From positions 62,001-126,000 of the forward strand of contig MKWR01000006.1 in NCBI GenBank assembly GCA_001899855.1: a DNA stretch of 64,000 nt, written 5' to 3'. The notes under the pieces were generated by a model, which worked only from the letters and a program-made list of their open reading frames with translations, made no database searches and had not been told where the DNA came from. This DNA is from Lysobacterales bacterium 63-13. GTDB taxonomy: Bacteria; Pseudomonadota; Gammaproteobacteria; Xanthomonadales; Rhodanobacteraceae. The position numbers and the translations under genes are program-made. Of the stretch, positions 46,775 to 56,741 are shown in pieces (within the stretch, counting starts at the first letter, position 1; each line of letters begins with the position of its first letter).

Positions 46775-49144
46775 ATGCCCTTGAACACGCCCGCCTTCCG
46801 CCAAGACCCGTGGTGGCGTCGGCTGCGACGCCTTGCCCTCGTCATCCTCGGCCTGGCGGCCATCGCCATCATTCTCGATCGCCTGTTCCCGCTGCCGCTG
46901 CCTGATCCGCATCGAGGCAGCGCCGTGGTGCTTGCCCGCGATGGATCCCCGCTGCGCGCGTTTGCCGATGCGCAAGGAATCTGGAGCTACCCGGTTGCGC
47001 TTGAGGATGTCTCGCCCCTGTATGTCGAGGCGCTGGTCGCCTACGAGGATCGCTGGTTCTGGCATCACCCCGGCATCAATCCGGTTGCCGCGCTGCGCGC
47101 GCTCGGGCAGTTGATCGGCAATGGTCGCATCGTCTCCGGCGGCTCGACGCTGACCATGCAGGTCGCACGCATCCTCGAACCGCATTCGCGCAGCTTCGCC
47201 GGCAAGCTGCGCCAGAGCCTGCGTGCCGTGCAACTGGAAGCGCATCTGTCCAAGCGCGAGATCCTTGAGCTCTATCTCGACAACGCGCCGTTCGGCGGCA
47301 CCTTGCAAGGCGTCGAGGCAGCCTCCTGGGCCTATCTCGGCCATTCCGCGAAACAGTTGTCACGCGCCGAAGCCGCATTGCTCGCCGTGCTGCCGCAGGC
47401 ACCGAGCCGCTTGCGACCGGATCGCGAAGCGCAAGCCGCACGCGCGGCACGCGACAAGGTACTTGAGCGCATGGCCAGCCTGGCCGTGTGGACGCCCGCC
47501 GAGGTGCAGGATGCGCGCATAGAAGCGGTCGTCGCACGCACCCTGCAACCGCCGCTCAGTGCCGCCCTGCTGGCGCGTCGCCTGCACAACGATCATCCCG
47601 AGCAGCGCCGCATCGCGACGACCATCGACATTGAACTGCAGCGCAGCGTGCAGGATCGCGTCAGCAGCTATCTGGCGCGGCTGCCCGAGCGCACGTCGGC
47701 GGCCTTGCTCGTCGTCGACAACAACGACCTGACCGCCCTGGCCTATGTCGGCTCGGCATTGTTTGGCGACGAGGCGCGCCTCGGCCATGTCGACATGGTG
47801 CGGGCCTGGCGCTCGCCCGGCTCGACGCTGAAACCGTTCCTCTACGGGCTTGCCCTCGATGATGGCCTGATCCATTCCGAAAGCCTGCTGATCGATGCGC
47901 CGCAATCCTTTGGCGACTATCGTCCGGGCAATTTCGACAGCGCCTTCAACGGCCCGGTTGGTGTCGCGGAAGCGCTGCGCCTGTCGCTCAACGTGCCGGC
48001 GGTTGACCTGCTCGATCGCGTCGGCGCGGCACGATTCACCGCACGGCTGGCCAATACCGGCCTGCAACTGCGCCTGCCGCGCGGCGTCGAGCCGAATCTC
48101 TCGATCATCCTTGGCGGTGTCGGCGCGCGCATGCAGGATCTGGCCGGTGCCTATGCCGCGCTCAATCGCAACGGCATTGGCGGCAGCGTCCGCTACACGT
48201 CGGAAGACCCGCTGATCGAGCGTCGCGTCATGTCCGCAGGCGCGGCATGGATCGTGCGCGAAATCCTCGAAGCCAACCCGCGACCGGGCTACCGGCCAGG
48301 CACCTTCGATACCGGTTCGCGACCGCGCGTGGCCTGGAAAACCGGTACCAGTTACGGTTACCGCGATGCCTGGGCCATTGGCGGCACCCGCCAGTACACG
48401 GTCGCGGTGTGGATCGGCCGACCCGATGGCACGCCCCTGCCCGGCCAGTACGGTGCGGTGACTGCATTGCCCTTGCTGTTCCAGGTGGTCGACAGCCTGC
48501 CGCGGACGGTGCTGGCCTCGGTTCCGCAAGCGCCGCCGGAAAGCGTTGGCGAAACCGAGATCTGCTGGCCGCTTGGCCTCGCCTTCGACCCGCAGCATGC
48601 CGAACATTGCCAACAAAAACACACGGCCTGGACCCTCGATGGCGTGGTGCCGCCGACCTTTGCCGAACGTGACGCGCGCACCTGGAGCGCGGGGCTCGTG
48701 CATGCACGCATCGATGCACGCAGCGGACAGCGCATGAGTCCCGGATGCGCGGCAACGGCGGTCAAGGAGATCGACATCCCGCGCTGGCCAGCGCTCGCCT
48801 ACCCCTGGCTGACGCGCGCACAACGCAAGCAATCCAGTCTTCCACCCCTGGCCGCGCAGTGTGCCGCAGACGGGCTTGAATCGAGCGAGGAGCTGCGCAT
48901 CGATGGAATCGCCGATCATTCCAGCATCGCCCGCGCGCCAAACAGCGACAAACCCGCCAGCGTCCGCTTGCGCGCACTGGGGACGACCGGCGCGGTTGCA
49001 TGGCTGGTCAATGGTCGCCTCGAAGCGACCACGGAGAGCACGCAAACCTGGGAACACGCCTTTGCCGAAACCGGCGAGCAGACCATCACCGCAATGACCG
49101 ACGCCGGTCGCTGGGCGCAGGTGCGCATTCGCGTATTGCGCTGA
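46775..49144 (+). CDS. pbpC: Penicillin-binding protein 1C
   Basis: PbpC is a bifunctional peptidoglycan enzyme of the inner membrane. The 789-residue product has one N-terminal membrane helix (LALVILGLAAIAIIL). The GT51 glycosyltransferase domain follows, with EDRWFWHHPGINPVAALRAL and GGSTLTMQVARIL. The transpeptidase domain has SPGSTLKPFLYG (SxxK Ser), LSLN (SxN) and WKTGTSYGY (KTG). A BiPBP-type C-terminal domain occupies about residues 700-789. Size matches the 770-residue Escherichia coli protein. No alpha-2-macroglobulin gene (yfhM) is next to it, unlike the usual neighbour. Confidence 0.93.
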   Translation: MPLNTPAFRQDPWWRRLRRLALVILGLAAIAIILDRLFPLPLPDPHRGSAVVLARDGSPLRAFADAQGIWSYPVALEDVSPLYVEALVAYEDRWFWHHPGINPVAALRALGQLIGNGRIVSGGSTLTMQVARILEPHSRSFAGKLRQSLRAVQLEAHLSKREILELYLDNAPFGGTLQGVEAASWAYLGHSAKQLSRAEAALLAVLPQAPSRLRPDREAQAARAARDKVLERMASLAVWTPAEVQDARIEAVVARTLQPPLSAALLARRLHNDHPEQRRIATTIDIELQRSVQDRVSSYLARLPERTSAALLVVDNNDLTALAYVGSALFGDEARLGHVDMVRAWRSPGSTLKPFLYGLALDDGLIHSESLLIDAPQSFGDYRPGNFDSAFNGPVGVAEALRLSLNVPAVDLLDRVGAARFTARLANTGLQLRLPRGVEPNLSIILGGVGARMQDLAGAYAALNRNGIGGSVRYTSEDPLIERRVMSAGAAWIVREILEANPRPGYRPGTFDTGSRPRVAWKTGTSYGYRDAWAIGGTRQYTVAVWIGRPDGTPLPGQYGAVTALPLLFQVVDSLPRTVLASVPQAPPESVGETEICWPLGLAFDPQHAEHCQQKHTAWTLDGVVPPTFAERDARTWSAGLVHARIDARSGQRMSPGCAATAVKEIDIPRWPALAYPWLTRAQRKQSSLPPLAAQCAADGLESSEELRIDGIADHSSIARAPNSDKPASVRLRALGTTGAVAWLVNGRLEATTESTQTWEHAFAETGEQTITAMTDAGRWAQVRIRVLR

Positions 49145-49202
49145 GCAGCCGCCACATGTTCCCTGCCCGCGTAGAATCCACGATTCGTCCCCGGAGCCTG
49201 CC

Positions 49203-49685
49203 ATGCCTTCATTCGACATTGTTTCCAAACTCGATTCGCACGAATTGACCAACGCGGTCGACCAGGCCAGCCGCGAACTTGACAAGCGATTCGACTTCAA
49301 GGGCAGCGGCGCGAGTTTCGAGCTCAATGATGGCGTCGTCGTGCTCAAGGCCGACGCCGAATTCCGCCTCAAGCAGATGCAGGACATCCTGCTGCAGCGC
49401 CTCAGCGCACGCGGCATCGATGTGCGCTGCGTCGATATCGCCGACCCGGACGTCAATCTCGCCAGCGCACGCCAGAACGTCACCCTCAGACAAGGCATCG
49501 AACAGGCACTGGCGAAGAAGATCATCAAGCTGATCAAGGATTCCGGCAGCAAGGTGCAGGCGCAGATCCAGGGCGACCAGCTCCGCGTCACCGGCAAGAA
49601 GCGCGACGAGCTGCAGGACACGATCGCCCTGCTGCGCAAGAGCGAACTGGAAATGCCGCTGCAGTTCGAGAACTTCCGCGATTAG
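49203..49685 (+). CDS. yajQ: YajQ family nucleotide-binding protein
   Basis: The 160-residue protein (MPSFDIVSKLDSHELTNAVDQ) is a typical YajQ/UPF0234 member with two ferredoxin-like folds. In Xanthomonas a YajQ protein binds cyclic di-GMP and affects virulence genes, so a similar role is possible. The DFKGSGASFELND, DIADPDVNLAS and KIIKLIKDSGSKVQAQIQGDQLRV segments are conserved. It converges on the kinase gene with a four-base overlap. Confidence 0.94.
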   Translation: MPSFDIVSKLDSHELTNAVDQASRELDKRFDFKGSGASFELNDGVVVLKADAEFRLKQMQDILLQRLSARGIDVRCVDIADPDVNLASARQNVTLRQGIEQALAKKIIKLIKDSGSKVQAQIQGDQLRVTGKKRDELQDTIALLRKSELEMPLQFENFRD

Positions 49686-52600
49686 TGCGTGTTCCGCGCG
49701 ACCAGTTGCGCGACCAGTGAACGCAGGGCCAGTGGCTTCAGCGGTTTGTGCAGGAGCTGGCAACCGGCCGCGGCAACGGCGTCGGCGACCGCCTTGCCAT
49801 GATCGGCAGTGATGATGACGCACGGAATCGAGGCGGCAACCGGACCCAGCGCGGCGCGAAGTTCGAGTCCGCTGACGTTGTCGTCGAGGTGGTAGTCGAG
49901 CAGCAGCAGGTCGGCACCATGCGTCGCATGCAGGCGGCAGGCATCGGCCGGGGTCTGCGCGGCATGGACATCGGCGTTCCAGCCGGCAATCAGGTCCTGC
50001 ATGGCCCTGAGCACGGCGGGATCATTGTCGACGACGAGCACGCGCAAGCGCGGCAGTGGCGGTTCCGCTGCTTTGGCCTCCGGCGGCGGCAGATCCATCG
50101 GCGTGGCCATCGGCACCTCGATTGCAAAGACCGAGCCGCGGCCAATCCGTGAATCAAGGCGCAGGCGATGATCGAGCAGGCGCGCGATGCGCTCGGCAAT
50201 CGCCAGACCCAGCCCCAACCCTTCGCCGGAATGCCCGAGGCGGCGGAACTCCTCGAAGATCAATTCCTTGTCGGCTTCGGCAATGCCCGGACCGGTATCC
50301 CAGACCTCGATCGAGAGATGCCGGCCGCGACGGCGGCAGCCAAGCAGGATTCGTCCCGAGCGCGTGTGGCGCACGGCATTGGCGAGGAAATTCTGCACGA
50401 CCCGGCGCAACAATTGCGGATCGCTGCGCAGCCACGCCCGTGAAGCCACCCAATCCAGTTGCAGGCCGCGTTCTCCTGCCAGCATCCTGAATTCCGCAGC
50501 CAGGCTGCGCAGCCATTCATCGATCGCGAAGACCTCGAACCTGGCCCGCGTGCGCCCGCCATCCAGCCGTGAAATATCGAGGAGGCCGCCGAGCAGGCTT
50601 TCCGCCGAAGTCAGCGCGCCATCGATATTCGTGATCGACTCGCGGTACTCGGCATGGGCGAGGCGCTGCGCAAGCGCATGCGTGAACAGGTGCGCCGCGT
50701 TCAGCGGCTGGGCAAGATCGTGGCTGATCGCCGCGAGGAAGCGGGATTTCGCCTGGTTGGCCTTTTCCGCCTCCTGGCGGGCGAGATCCAGTTCCGAAGT
50801 ACGTTCGCTGACGCGCTGCTCCAGGGTCTCGGCGACGATCTTCAGCTCGCTTTCGTTGCGGCGGAATTCCGTGACATCGGTGAAGGTCGCGACGAAGCCG
50901 CCGCCCGGCATCGGATTGCCGCGGATCTCCACCACGCGCTCCCCGTTGCTGCCAGGAAAGCGCCTCTCGGCGACGTACGGCGTGCCGGCACGCATGTGCT
51001 CGATGCGCTTGCGCACCTCATCGTCGACGCGCTGACCGTCCGCGCCAAGTCCATGGGCGAGATTCCAGCGCACCAGATCGGCCACCGGCACGCCGACCCT
51101 CAGCAGCTCTGGCGGATACCCGAACAATCCGGCATAGGTTCGATTCCATGCCACCAGGCCGAGGTCGCGGTCGACCACGCTGATGCCCTGGCTCATGTTC
51201 TCTAGTGCCGCTTCGAGGACACGTTGATTGAAGCGCAGATCCTGCGAGGTCTCGCCGACAATGTCGGCAACCGCCTCCAGTTCGTCCGTTTGCTCGCGGC
51301 GGGCGACGGTCAGCAGCAGGCGTGCCGACGACGCGCCGATCACCGCTGCCAGCTCATGTTCGATGGCGGCGACCAGCGCTTCCGAGGCCGAGGCAGCGGA
51401 ATCGGCGCCGACGAACAACATCTGCACGTGCTCGGCGGGCAGGAAGCGCGAAGACAGGGCGCGCAGGTCGGCAACACCGACACGGCCACGCATGCCCGCC
51501 GAGGCCCGCTTGGCGAAACGCGACCCGGCGACCAGCATGAGCACGCCGATGTTCGCGGCCAGACTCACCACCACTGCCCGCGCCAGGCGGCTCCAGTCGC
51601 CAAGCCCGAACAAGTGATCCGGTGCCAGCCATTGCTTGCCGAAGGGTCCGCTCTCGATCCACGGCATGGATTGGCCGGCAAGCAGGGGCAGCATCAACAC
51701 ATAGACCCAGATCAGGCTGCCGACGACGAGTCCGGCACTCACCGCGCGCGCACCGGTCTGCGGCCGGTACACCGCGACCAGCACGCCCGGCGCAATGGCC
51801 GACAAGGCCGAAAACGACACCGCGCCAATATCGGCCAGGGCCGCGTTGGCGACCAGCACGCGACTGTAGACCCACGCCAGCAACACCACGACGAGGATGA
51901 TCAGGCGCCGCTGCATCAGCACCTCCGAACGCAGGTCGCCGCCATCGCTGGCACGACCCCAACCCGCGCGCACGCGCAGCGGCGCGATCCAGTGGTTGCC
52001 GATCATCAGGCTCAGGGCCAGGGTCGCCACGACAACCATGCTGGTGGCCGCACTCAGTCCACCGAGAAAGGCCATCAGGGCGAGTGCGCCATGACCCTGC
52101 GCCAGCGGCAAGGCCAGCACGTACAGGTCTGAGGGCACGCCCATCGGCCCGAGCAGCGCTTGACCGGCATGCGCCAGCGGCAGCAGCGGCAGCGCGATCA
52201 ACAACATGTACAAGGGGAAAACCCAACGCGCCGTGCGCACATGCTGCGCATCGCGGCACTCGACGACGCCGGCGTGGAATTGATGCGGCAAGGTGAAGAC
52301 CGCCAGCGCACCCAGCAGGATCAGCGGCGGGAAACCCGAGGTGCCGCCCGGCTCGGCGGCCACTTCGGCAGTCGCTGCCGGAACCTCGAGGCCAAACCAG
52401 ACCAGCGCACCCAGTGCCAGCATGGCCACCAGCTTGAACAACGATTCGAACGCCATGGCCAGCACGAGGCCACGATTGTGTGCGTTGGCGCTGGCCCGGC
52501 GGGCACCGAACAACATGGCGAACAAGGCCATCGCCAAGGCCACCCACAGCGCGCTGTCCTGCCAGGCGGGTGCGGCAAGATCATGGCGACGCGCAAGCAT

Positions 52601-53026
52601 GCCGTAACTCATCGCCACCGATTTCAACTGCAGGGCAACGTAGGGAATGATGCCGATGATGGCGACCGCCGTGACCAGCGCTGCTAGCAGCGGACTGCGA
52701 TCAAGGCGAATCGCGATCAGGTCGGCCAGCGAACTGCTGTTGTGCGCGCGCGCGATCGTCACCAGGCGCATGAGCAGGCCAATGCCGAAGACATACAGCA
52801 GGATCGTGCCGACAAAGGTCGGCGGCAGCCACCAGCCCGAGCGCAAGGCCTGGGTGACCGTGCCGTAGAAGGTCCACGACGTGCAATAGACGGCAAGCGA
52901 CAAGGCGTAGATATATGCCCAGTGCCTGGCGAAAATCTGCGGGCGGCGGTCGCCCAGCACGGCCACGCCAAACAACACGCCGAGCCAGAGTACGCCGGCG
53001 GCGAGAATGCTCAGGTCAGGCAGCAT
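49682..53026 (-). CDS. Hybrid histidine kinase with sodium:solute symporter domain
   Basis: The 1114-residue protein joins a transporter-like sensor to a kinase, as in CbrA and MxtR of Pseudomonas. Residues 1-500 hold about 13 membrane helices of the SSS (PutP-like) fold, for example YCTSWTFYGTVTQA and GGLSAATSMVVVATLALSLM. A PAS domain (about 603-722) precedes HisKA with His769 (AAISHDLAQPLNAAH), an ATPase domain (870-975; WDTGPGIAE, GEGLGLGLAIAERIA), and a C-terminal receiver (993-1114) with Asp1044 (LLLDYHLDDN). Its separate response regulator is not in the window. It lies 284 bases downstream of the depolymerase gene, same strand, but likely has its own promoter. Confidence 0.9.
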   Translation of the reverse strand: MLPDLSILAAGVLWLGVLFGVAVLGDRRPQIFARHWAYIYALSLAVYCTSWTFYGTVTQALRSGWWLPPTFVGTILLYVFGIGLLMRLVTIARAHNSSSLADLIAIRLDRSPLLAALVTAVAIIGIIPYVALQLKSVAMSYGMLARRHDLAAPAWQDSALWVALAMALFAMLFGARRASANAHNRGLVLAMAFESLFKLVAMLALGALVWFGLEVPAATAEVAAEPGGTSGFPPLILLGALAVFTLPHQFHAGVVECRDAQHVRTARWVFPLYMLLIALPLLPLAHAGQALLGPMGVPSDLYVLALPLAQGHGALALMAFLGGLSAATSMVVVATLALSLMIGNHWIAPLRVRAGWGRASDGGDLRSEVLMQRRLIILVVVLLAWVYSRVLVANAALADIGAVSFSALSAIAPGVLVAVYRPQTGARAVSAGLVVGSLIWVYVLMLPLLAGQSMPWIESGPFGKQWLAPDHLFGLGDWSRLARAVVVSLAANIGVLMLVAGSRFAKRASAGMRGRVGVADLRALSSRFLPAEHVQMLFVGADSAASASEALVAAIEHELAAVIGASSARLLLTVARREQTDELEAVADIVGETSQDLRFNQRVLEAALENMSQGISVVDRDLGLVAWNRTYAGLFGYPPELLRVGVPVADLVRWNLAHGLGADGQRVDDEVRKRIEHMRAGTPYVAERRFPGSNGERVVEIRGNPMPGGGFVATFTDVTEFRRNESELKIVAETLEQRVSERTSELDLARQEAEKANQAKSRFLAAISHDLAQPLNAAHLFTHALAQRLAHAEYRESITNIDGALTSAESLLGGLLDISRLDGGRTRARFEVFAIDEWLRSLAAEFRMLAGERGLQLDWVASRAWLRSDPQLLRRVVQNFLANAVRHTRSGRILLGCRRRGRHLSIEVWDTGPGIAEADKELIFEEFRRLGHSGEGLGLGLAIAERIARLLDHRLRLDSRIGRGSVFAIEVPMATPMDLPPPEAKAAEPPLPRLRVLVVDNDPAVLRAMQDLIAGWNADVHAAQTPADACRLHATHGADLLLLDYHLDDNVSGLELRAALGPVAASIPCVIITADHGKAVADAVAAAGCQLLHKPLKPLALRSLVAQLVARNTH

Positions 53027-53310
53027 GTGCGGAGTTCCTCACCAGGCAGCGTGCCCGAATGGCGCGCCGCCAGCTGCGGGTTCGCGTCGGAAGCCGCCTT
53101 CAGCACCCGCCGTGCATCCCGGCCGGAATACACGCGCGGCATGGAGCGGAGCGACCGCATCCACATGTTCCGGTGACTCCGCCAGGATCGTCTTGGGCCG
53201 ATCATGCCGGGCTTCCGAATGGTGCCGGGGCACCCTGCGCTGAAAGCGACTTCTGCCGCGAATTTCAATGGACGAGGCCGCACACCGGTTCGTCGCAAAC
53301 TCCAGTTGTC

Positions 53311-54402
53311 CTATTCCAGTGGTGCGCCAAGGGCCGCTGCGGCGTTGGCCAGCCAACGCAACTGCACGCCCTGGCGCGTATCGTAATCCGGCCCGGAATA
53401 ACCCCACCAGTCCCAACATGCCTTTGGATTCAATGGCGCATAGCTTGCGCGGGTCTGAGGATATAGCACGACCAGGTGCCGGGCATCTGCCCAACGGTTG
53501 TAGCCGGTATCGCGGGCGAATGCCTCGCCAATGGCATCGGCATTCTGCTGGCAGCCATGCAGGGCGATATGCAGGCCGCAGGTTTCGCCGGCGGCGCAGG
53601 ATTTAGGCACATAGACGAAACCGATGTCGGCCAGCATCGCGTCCTTTCCATCCGGCAGATAGGCCTCTTGATCGAAGCGGCGCAGCTCGCCCCCGGCCGT
53701 GGCCGGTGCCGCCGGCTTTTCCGCATACAGCGCGGCGAGCAGTTCGCCTGCACCATCGAAGCCGCACTTGCCGATGAACGGCATGGCGCTGTCCGTGCAT
53801 TCCGTGCCGGTGGCATCGGTCGGGAAGGTATGTGCCATCGCGCGGTCATTGTCTTCCCCGACCTGCGCGACACCAAGCTTGCGATAGAACTCCGCCGCCG
53901 CCGCGCTGATTGCCGTGCCCACCGCCGCATCCAGCGTGCCGTGCATGACAAACACCTTGTCGCCGGCCATGCCCTCAAGCGGCGCAATCGCGCCACTTCC
54001 GGCCCGCGATCTTGCATTCCCGACCAGGGCATCGACATCAGGCAGGTTGTCCGCTGCCGGATTGAGGCAGCGCGACAATGCGGTTTCAAGGTTGCCTTGC
54101 GCACAGCCATACGGCCCCCCGGCGATCATGGCGACCCCGGCGACATGGCTGGAGAAGGCCATATGAACCTGGGTCGCCATGTACGCACCGGACGACAGCC
54201 CCGAAACTGTCGTCCGCGTTGCATCCAGGTTGAGTTTGGGCAGCGGCATTCCCGCACCTGCGGGCTTGCTGACGCACGCGCCCAGCCCCATCCCGGCCAG
54301 GCAAACCAGGGACGTGGCGAGTGCCAGCCTGGCCGGCGAGGACACGCGCCGCCGGCCCGATGCTTTCTTCGTCACGCCGCGCAAGCGAGTCGAGTCCACC
54401 AT
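53311..54402 (-). CDS. Polyhydroxybutyrate depolymerase-like lipoprotein esterase
   Basis: The 363-residue product probably cleaves PHB or its oligomers outside the inner membrane. A lipobox LGAC (Cys43) marks it as a lipoprotein, with no Asp at +2, which favours the outer membrane. The alpha/beta hydrolase appears circularly permuted, as in the Penicillium funiculosum PHB depolymerase. The nucleophile box comes first (GLSSGAYMA, Ser70), then Asp158 in VMHGTLDAAV and His191 in AHTFPTD. The oxyanion motif comes late (IALHGCQQ, Cys284). Its start shares one base with the stop of the TonB receptor gene, so the two are co-translated. Substrate is inferred from family and context. Confidence 0.82.
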   Translation of the reverse strand: MVDSTRLRGVTKKASGRRRVSSPARLALATSLVCLAGMGLGACVSKPAGAGMPLPKLNLDATRTTVSGLSSGAYMATQVHMAFSSHVAGVAMIAGGPYGCAQGNLETALSRCLNPAADNLPDVDALVGNARSRAGSGAIAPLEGMAGDKVFVMHGTLDAAVGTAISAAAAEFYRKLGVAQVGEDNDRAMAHTFPTDATGTECTDSAMPFIGKCGFDGAGELLAALYAEKPAAPATAGGELRRFDQEAYLPDGKDAMLADIGFVYVPKSCAAGETCGLHIALHGCQQNADAIGEAFARDTGYNRWADARHLVVLYPQTRASYAPLNPKACWDWWGYSGPDYDTRQGVQLRWLANAAAALGAPLE

Positions 54403-56639
54403 CAGAAGTTGTACCGCGCGGTCAAATAGTAATTGCGCGGCATGGCGTAGTAGGCGGTCTGGATGTTGCCGACACTGCTGAATTCCTGGGCATCGGTCTT
54501 GTACAGCTTGTCGGTCAGGTTGCGTACGCCGGCACGCACTTGCCACTTGTAATCGGCCGAATCCCAGATTCCGAACAGGCCGACGGTGGTGAAGGCATCC
54601 TGGGTCAGCACATCGCGGTTGTCGACGCTGAGCCAGCTCTTGGCGCGATAGGAAACATCGCCGCCGAAGGTCAGGCTGCCGGCATCGCCAAGGCCGAAGA
54701 TATGGCTGGCGGCGATGCGCGAGGTCCACTTTGGCGAAAATGGCACATGGTCATGCAGGCCGGCCAGCGCCGGGACCGTGACCACGCGCGGATCGTTGAA
54801 CTCGCCATAGCGCGCATCCAGCCAGCCGACCTGCGCCGACAGGCGGGTGCCTTCGCCAACCATGGCGACGCCTTCGAACTCGATGCCATCGACCTTGACC
54901 TTGGCCGCGTTGAGCACCGGGAAGCTGCCAACCACCTCGCCACTCACACGCGCCTGGAAATCATCGTAATTGCTGTGGAACGCGGTGATGTTGCCGAGCA
55001 GGCGACCATCGTCCGAGCTCATCTTCAGGCCCATCTCATAGGTCCACACGGTTTCCGGATCGAATTCCGGGCGGGTCGCTTCGGCCACCGCATTGGCGCG
55101 ACCATTGAAGCCGCCGGACTTGAAGCCCTTGTTCGCCGAGACATAACCCATCACCCGATTCGAGAACTCCTTCTGCAGGCTCAGCGATGGCGTGACCGCG
55201 GTCCACGACTTGCTCGCGTCGAAAGCCACGGTTCCATTCAGGGAGGCAAACGCCGGGCCCCAGAACGTGCTGGTGGTGCGGTCGTAATCCTTGGTCTCAC
55301 GCGTGTAGCGCACGCCGGCACCGAGCGTCCACGACGGTGCGAATTCCCAGTTGACCTGGCCATAGGCCGCCGTGCTGCGCGTGGTCAGATCATCCCCGAT
55401 TGTGCGCAGGAAGGTGATGGGCGAACCGGCCAGCGCATACAGGTCATCGGCATACGCCTCCTGATGTGAAGGCACATGCTCGCGCAGGAAATACAGGCCG
55501 TAGGTCGCGTGCAGGTTGCCGCCGTTGTCGAACTGCGCCTGCAGCTCCTGACTGAACTGGTCCTGGTGGAAGCCGACGAACACGTCGCCCAGTTCGAATT
55601 CCGAGGCATCGATGTCGATGTAGGACTTGCTCGCCAACTCGCGATACGCGGTGATGCTCTTCAGCGACCAGGCGTCCGAAAGCGACCAGGTCAGCGCTGC
55701 CGAGCCACCCTTGTGGATCAGCATCTGGCCCTTGTCGCTGCCAAACGAGGTGCGCGTGCGATAGTCGTAGTCTTCGGTCGGCGACGGATGCAGCACGATC
55801 GCACCCAGCGCGACATCGGTCTGGATCAAGGGCGCTTCGGGATTGCCGAGGGTGAGGGCGTTGTCCTGGTGGGTGTAGTCAAGCGAGAACGCGGCCTTGA
55901 AACTGTCACTCGGGTTGCCGACCAACTTCAGGCGTATGGCCTGGGTGTTGTCATCGTTGTAATGCCGGCGCGTGGCCGGATCCTTCACATAACCATCATT
56001 GCCGCTGCTGACAATTGCCGCGCTGAGTCCCCAGGTGTCGCTGAGTGGCGTTGCCGCATAGGCCTTGGCCTCAAGCAGGCCGAAGCTGCCGGCGCTGATT
56101 TCGACACTGCCGGCGGTTTCCTGGCCGGGATCCCTGGTCACCACCTTGATCGCGCCACCGGTCGAGTTCTTGCCGTACAGGGTGCCCTGCGGACCGCGCA
56201 ACACTTCGATGTGGTCGACGTCATAGAGCTTGAACAAGGCTCCCTGGATGCGCGAGTAGTAGACGTCGTCGACGTACATGCCGACACCGGGATCAAAGGT
56301 CTGCAACGCATCGGGTTGGCCGATGCCGCGAATGAACACGTTGACCGACGACGCCGAGCCACGTCCCTGGACGATGTTCATGTTCGGCACGCTGCCTTGC
56401 AGGCTGTCGATGTTGTTGGCCTGCATTTCGACGAGGTCGGCATCGCTGAATGCGCTGACGGCGACGGGCACTTCCTGCAGGGTTTCCTCGCGCCGGCGTG
56501 CGGTGACCACGATTTCGTCGAGACGCGCGGTCTCCTTGCCGGAAGGATTGGCGGGCTCCGGCGTGTCTTGCTGGGCCTGCGCCATCGCCGACATGCCGAC
56601 GAGCAAGCCGATTGCAAGACTCAAGTGCGTACGTTTCAT
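54402..56639 (-). CDS. TonB-dependent outer-membrane receptor
   Basis: The 745-residue receptor imports a bulky ligand across the outer membrane with TonB energy. It has a signal peptide (LAIGLLVGMSAMAQA), the TonB box EIVVTARRREE, a plug domain (VNVFIRGIGQPDALQTFDPGVG, then EVLRGPQGTLYGKNSTGG), and a 22-strand barrel ending in a typical terminal strand (YYLTARYNF, last residue Phe). Coupling to the PHB-depolymerase-like gene suggests hydroxybutyrate oligomers as ligand rather than iron or vitamin B12. It is divergent from the GntP permease gene. Confidence 0.9.
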   Translation of the reverse strand: MKRTHLSLAIGLLVGMSAMAQAQQDTPEPANPSGKETARLDEIVVTARRREETLQEVPVAVSAFSDADLVEMQANNIDSLQGSVPNMNIVQGRGSASSVNVFIRGIGQPDALQTFDPGVGMYVDDVYYSRIQGALFKLYDVDHIEVLRGPQGTLYGKNSTGGAIKVVTRDPGQETAGSVEISAGSFGLLEAKAYAATPLSDTWGLSAAIVSSGNDGYVKDPATRRHYNDDNTQAIRLKLVGNPSDSFKAAFSLDYTHQDNALTLGNPEAPLIQTDVALGAIVLHPSPTEDYDYRTRTSFGSDKGQMLIHKGGSAALTWSLSDAWSLKSITAYRELASKSYIDIDASEFELGDVFVGFHQDQFSQELQAQFDNGGNLHATYGLYFLREHVPSHQEAYADDLYALAGSPITFLRTIGDDLTTRSTAAYGQVNWEFAPSWTLGAGVRYTRETKDYDRTTSTFWGPAFASLNGTVAFDASKSWTAVTPSLSLQKEFSNRVMGYVSANKGFKSGGFNGRANAVAEATRPEFDPETVWTYEMGLKMSSDDGRLLGNITAFHSNYDDFQARVSGEVVGSFPVLNAAKVKVDGIEFEGVAMVGEGTRLSAQVGWLDARYGEFNDPRVVTVPALAGLHDHVPFSPKWTSRIAASHIFGLGDAGSLTFGGDVSYRAKSWLSVDNRDVLTQDAFTTVGLFGIWDSADYKWQVRAGVRNLTDKLYKTDAQEFSSVGNIQTAYYAMPRNYYLTARYNF

Positions 56640-56727
56640 CGTGTTTCCCTTTCTCGTGATGGGGCAGTCGGGGCCGACCGCGGGCAGAATGGCCGCAGAC
56701 TAGCGGCATCGACAAACGGCCGACACT

Positions 56728-56741
56728 TGTACCTTGGTACA
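56728..56741. promoter_or_regulatory. Palindrome in the receptor/permease divergent promoter
   Basis: TGTACCTTGGTACA is an inverted repeat of TGTACC around a two-base centre, with further partial symmetry outside (CAC on the left, GTG on the right). It lies 88 bases upstream of the receptor gene and 73 upstream of the permease gene, where an operator for both would be expected. The cognate regulator is not visible in the window. Confidence 0.45.

Noticed and set aside
47360-49639. A 759-codon open frame on the minus strand
   Set aside because: It is antisense to pbpC and yajQ, shows no domain or signal, and has composition typical of a shadow frame.
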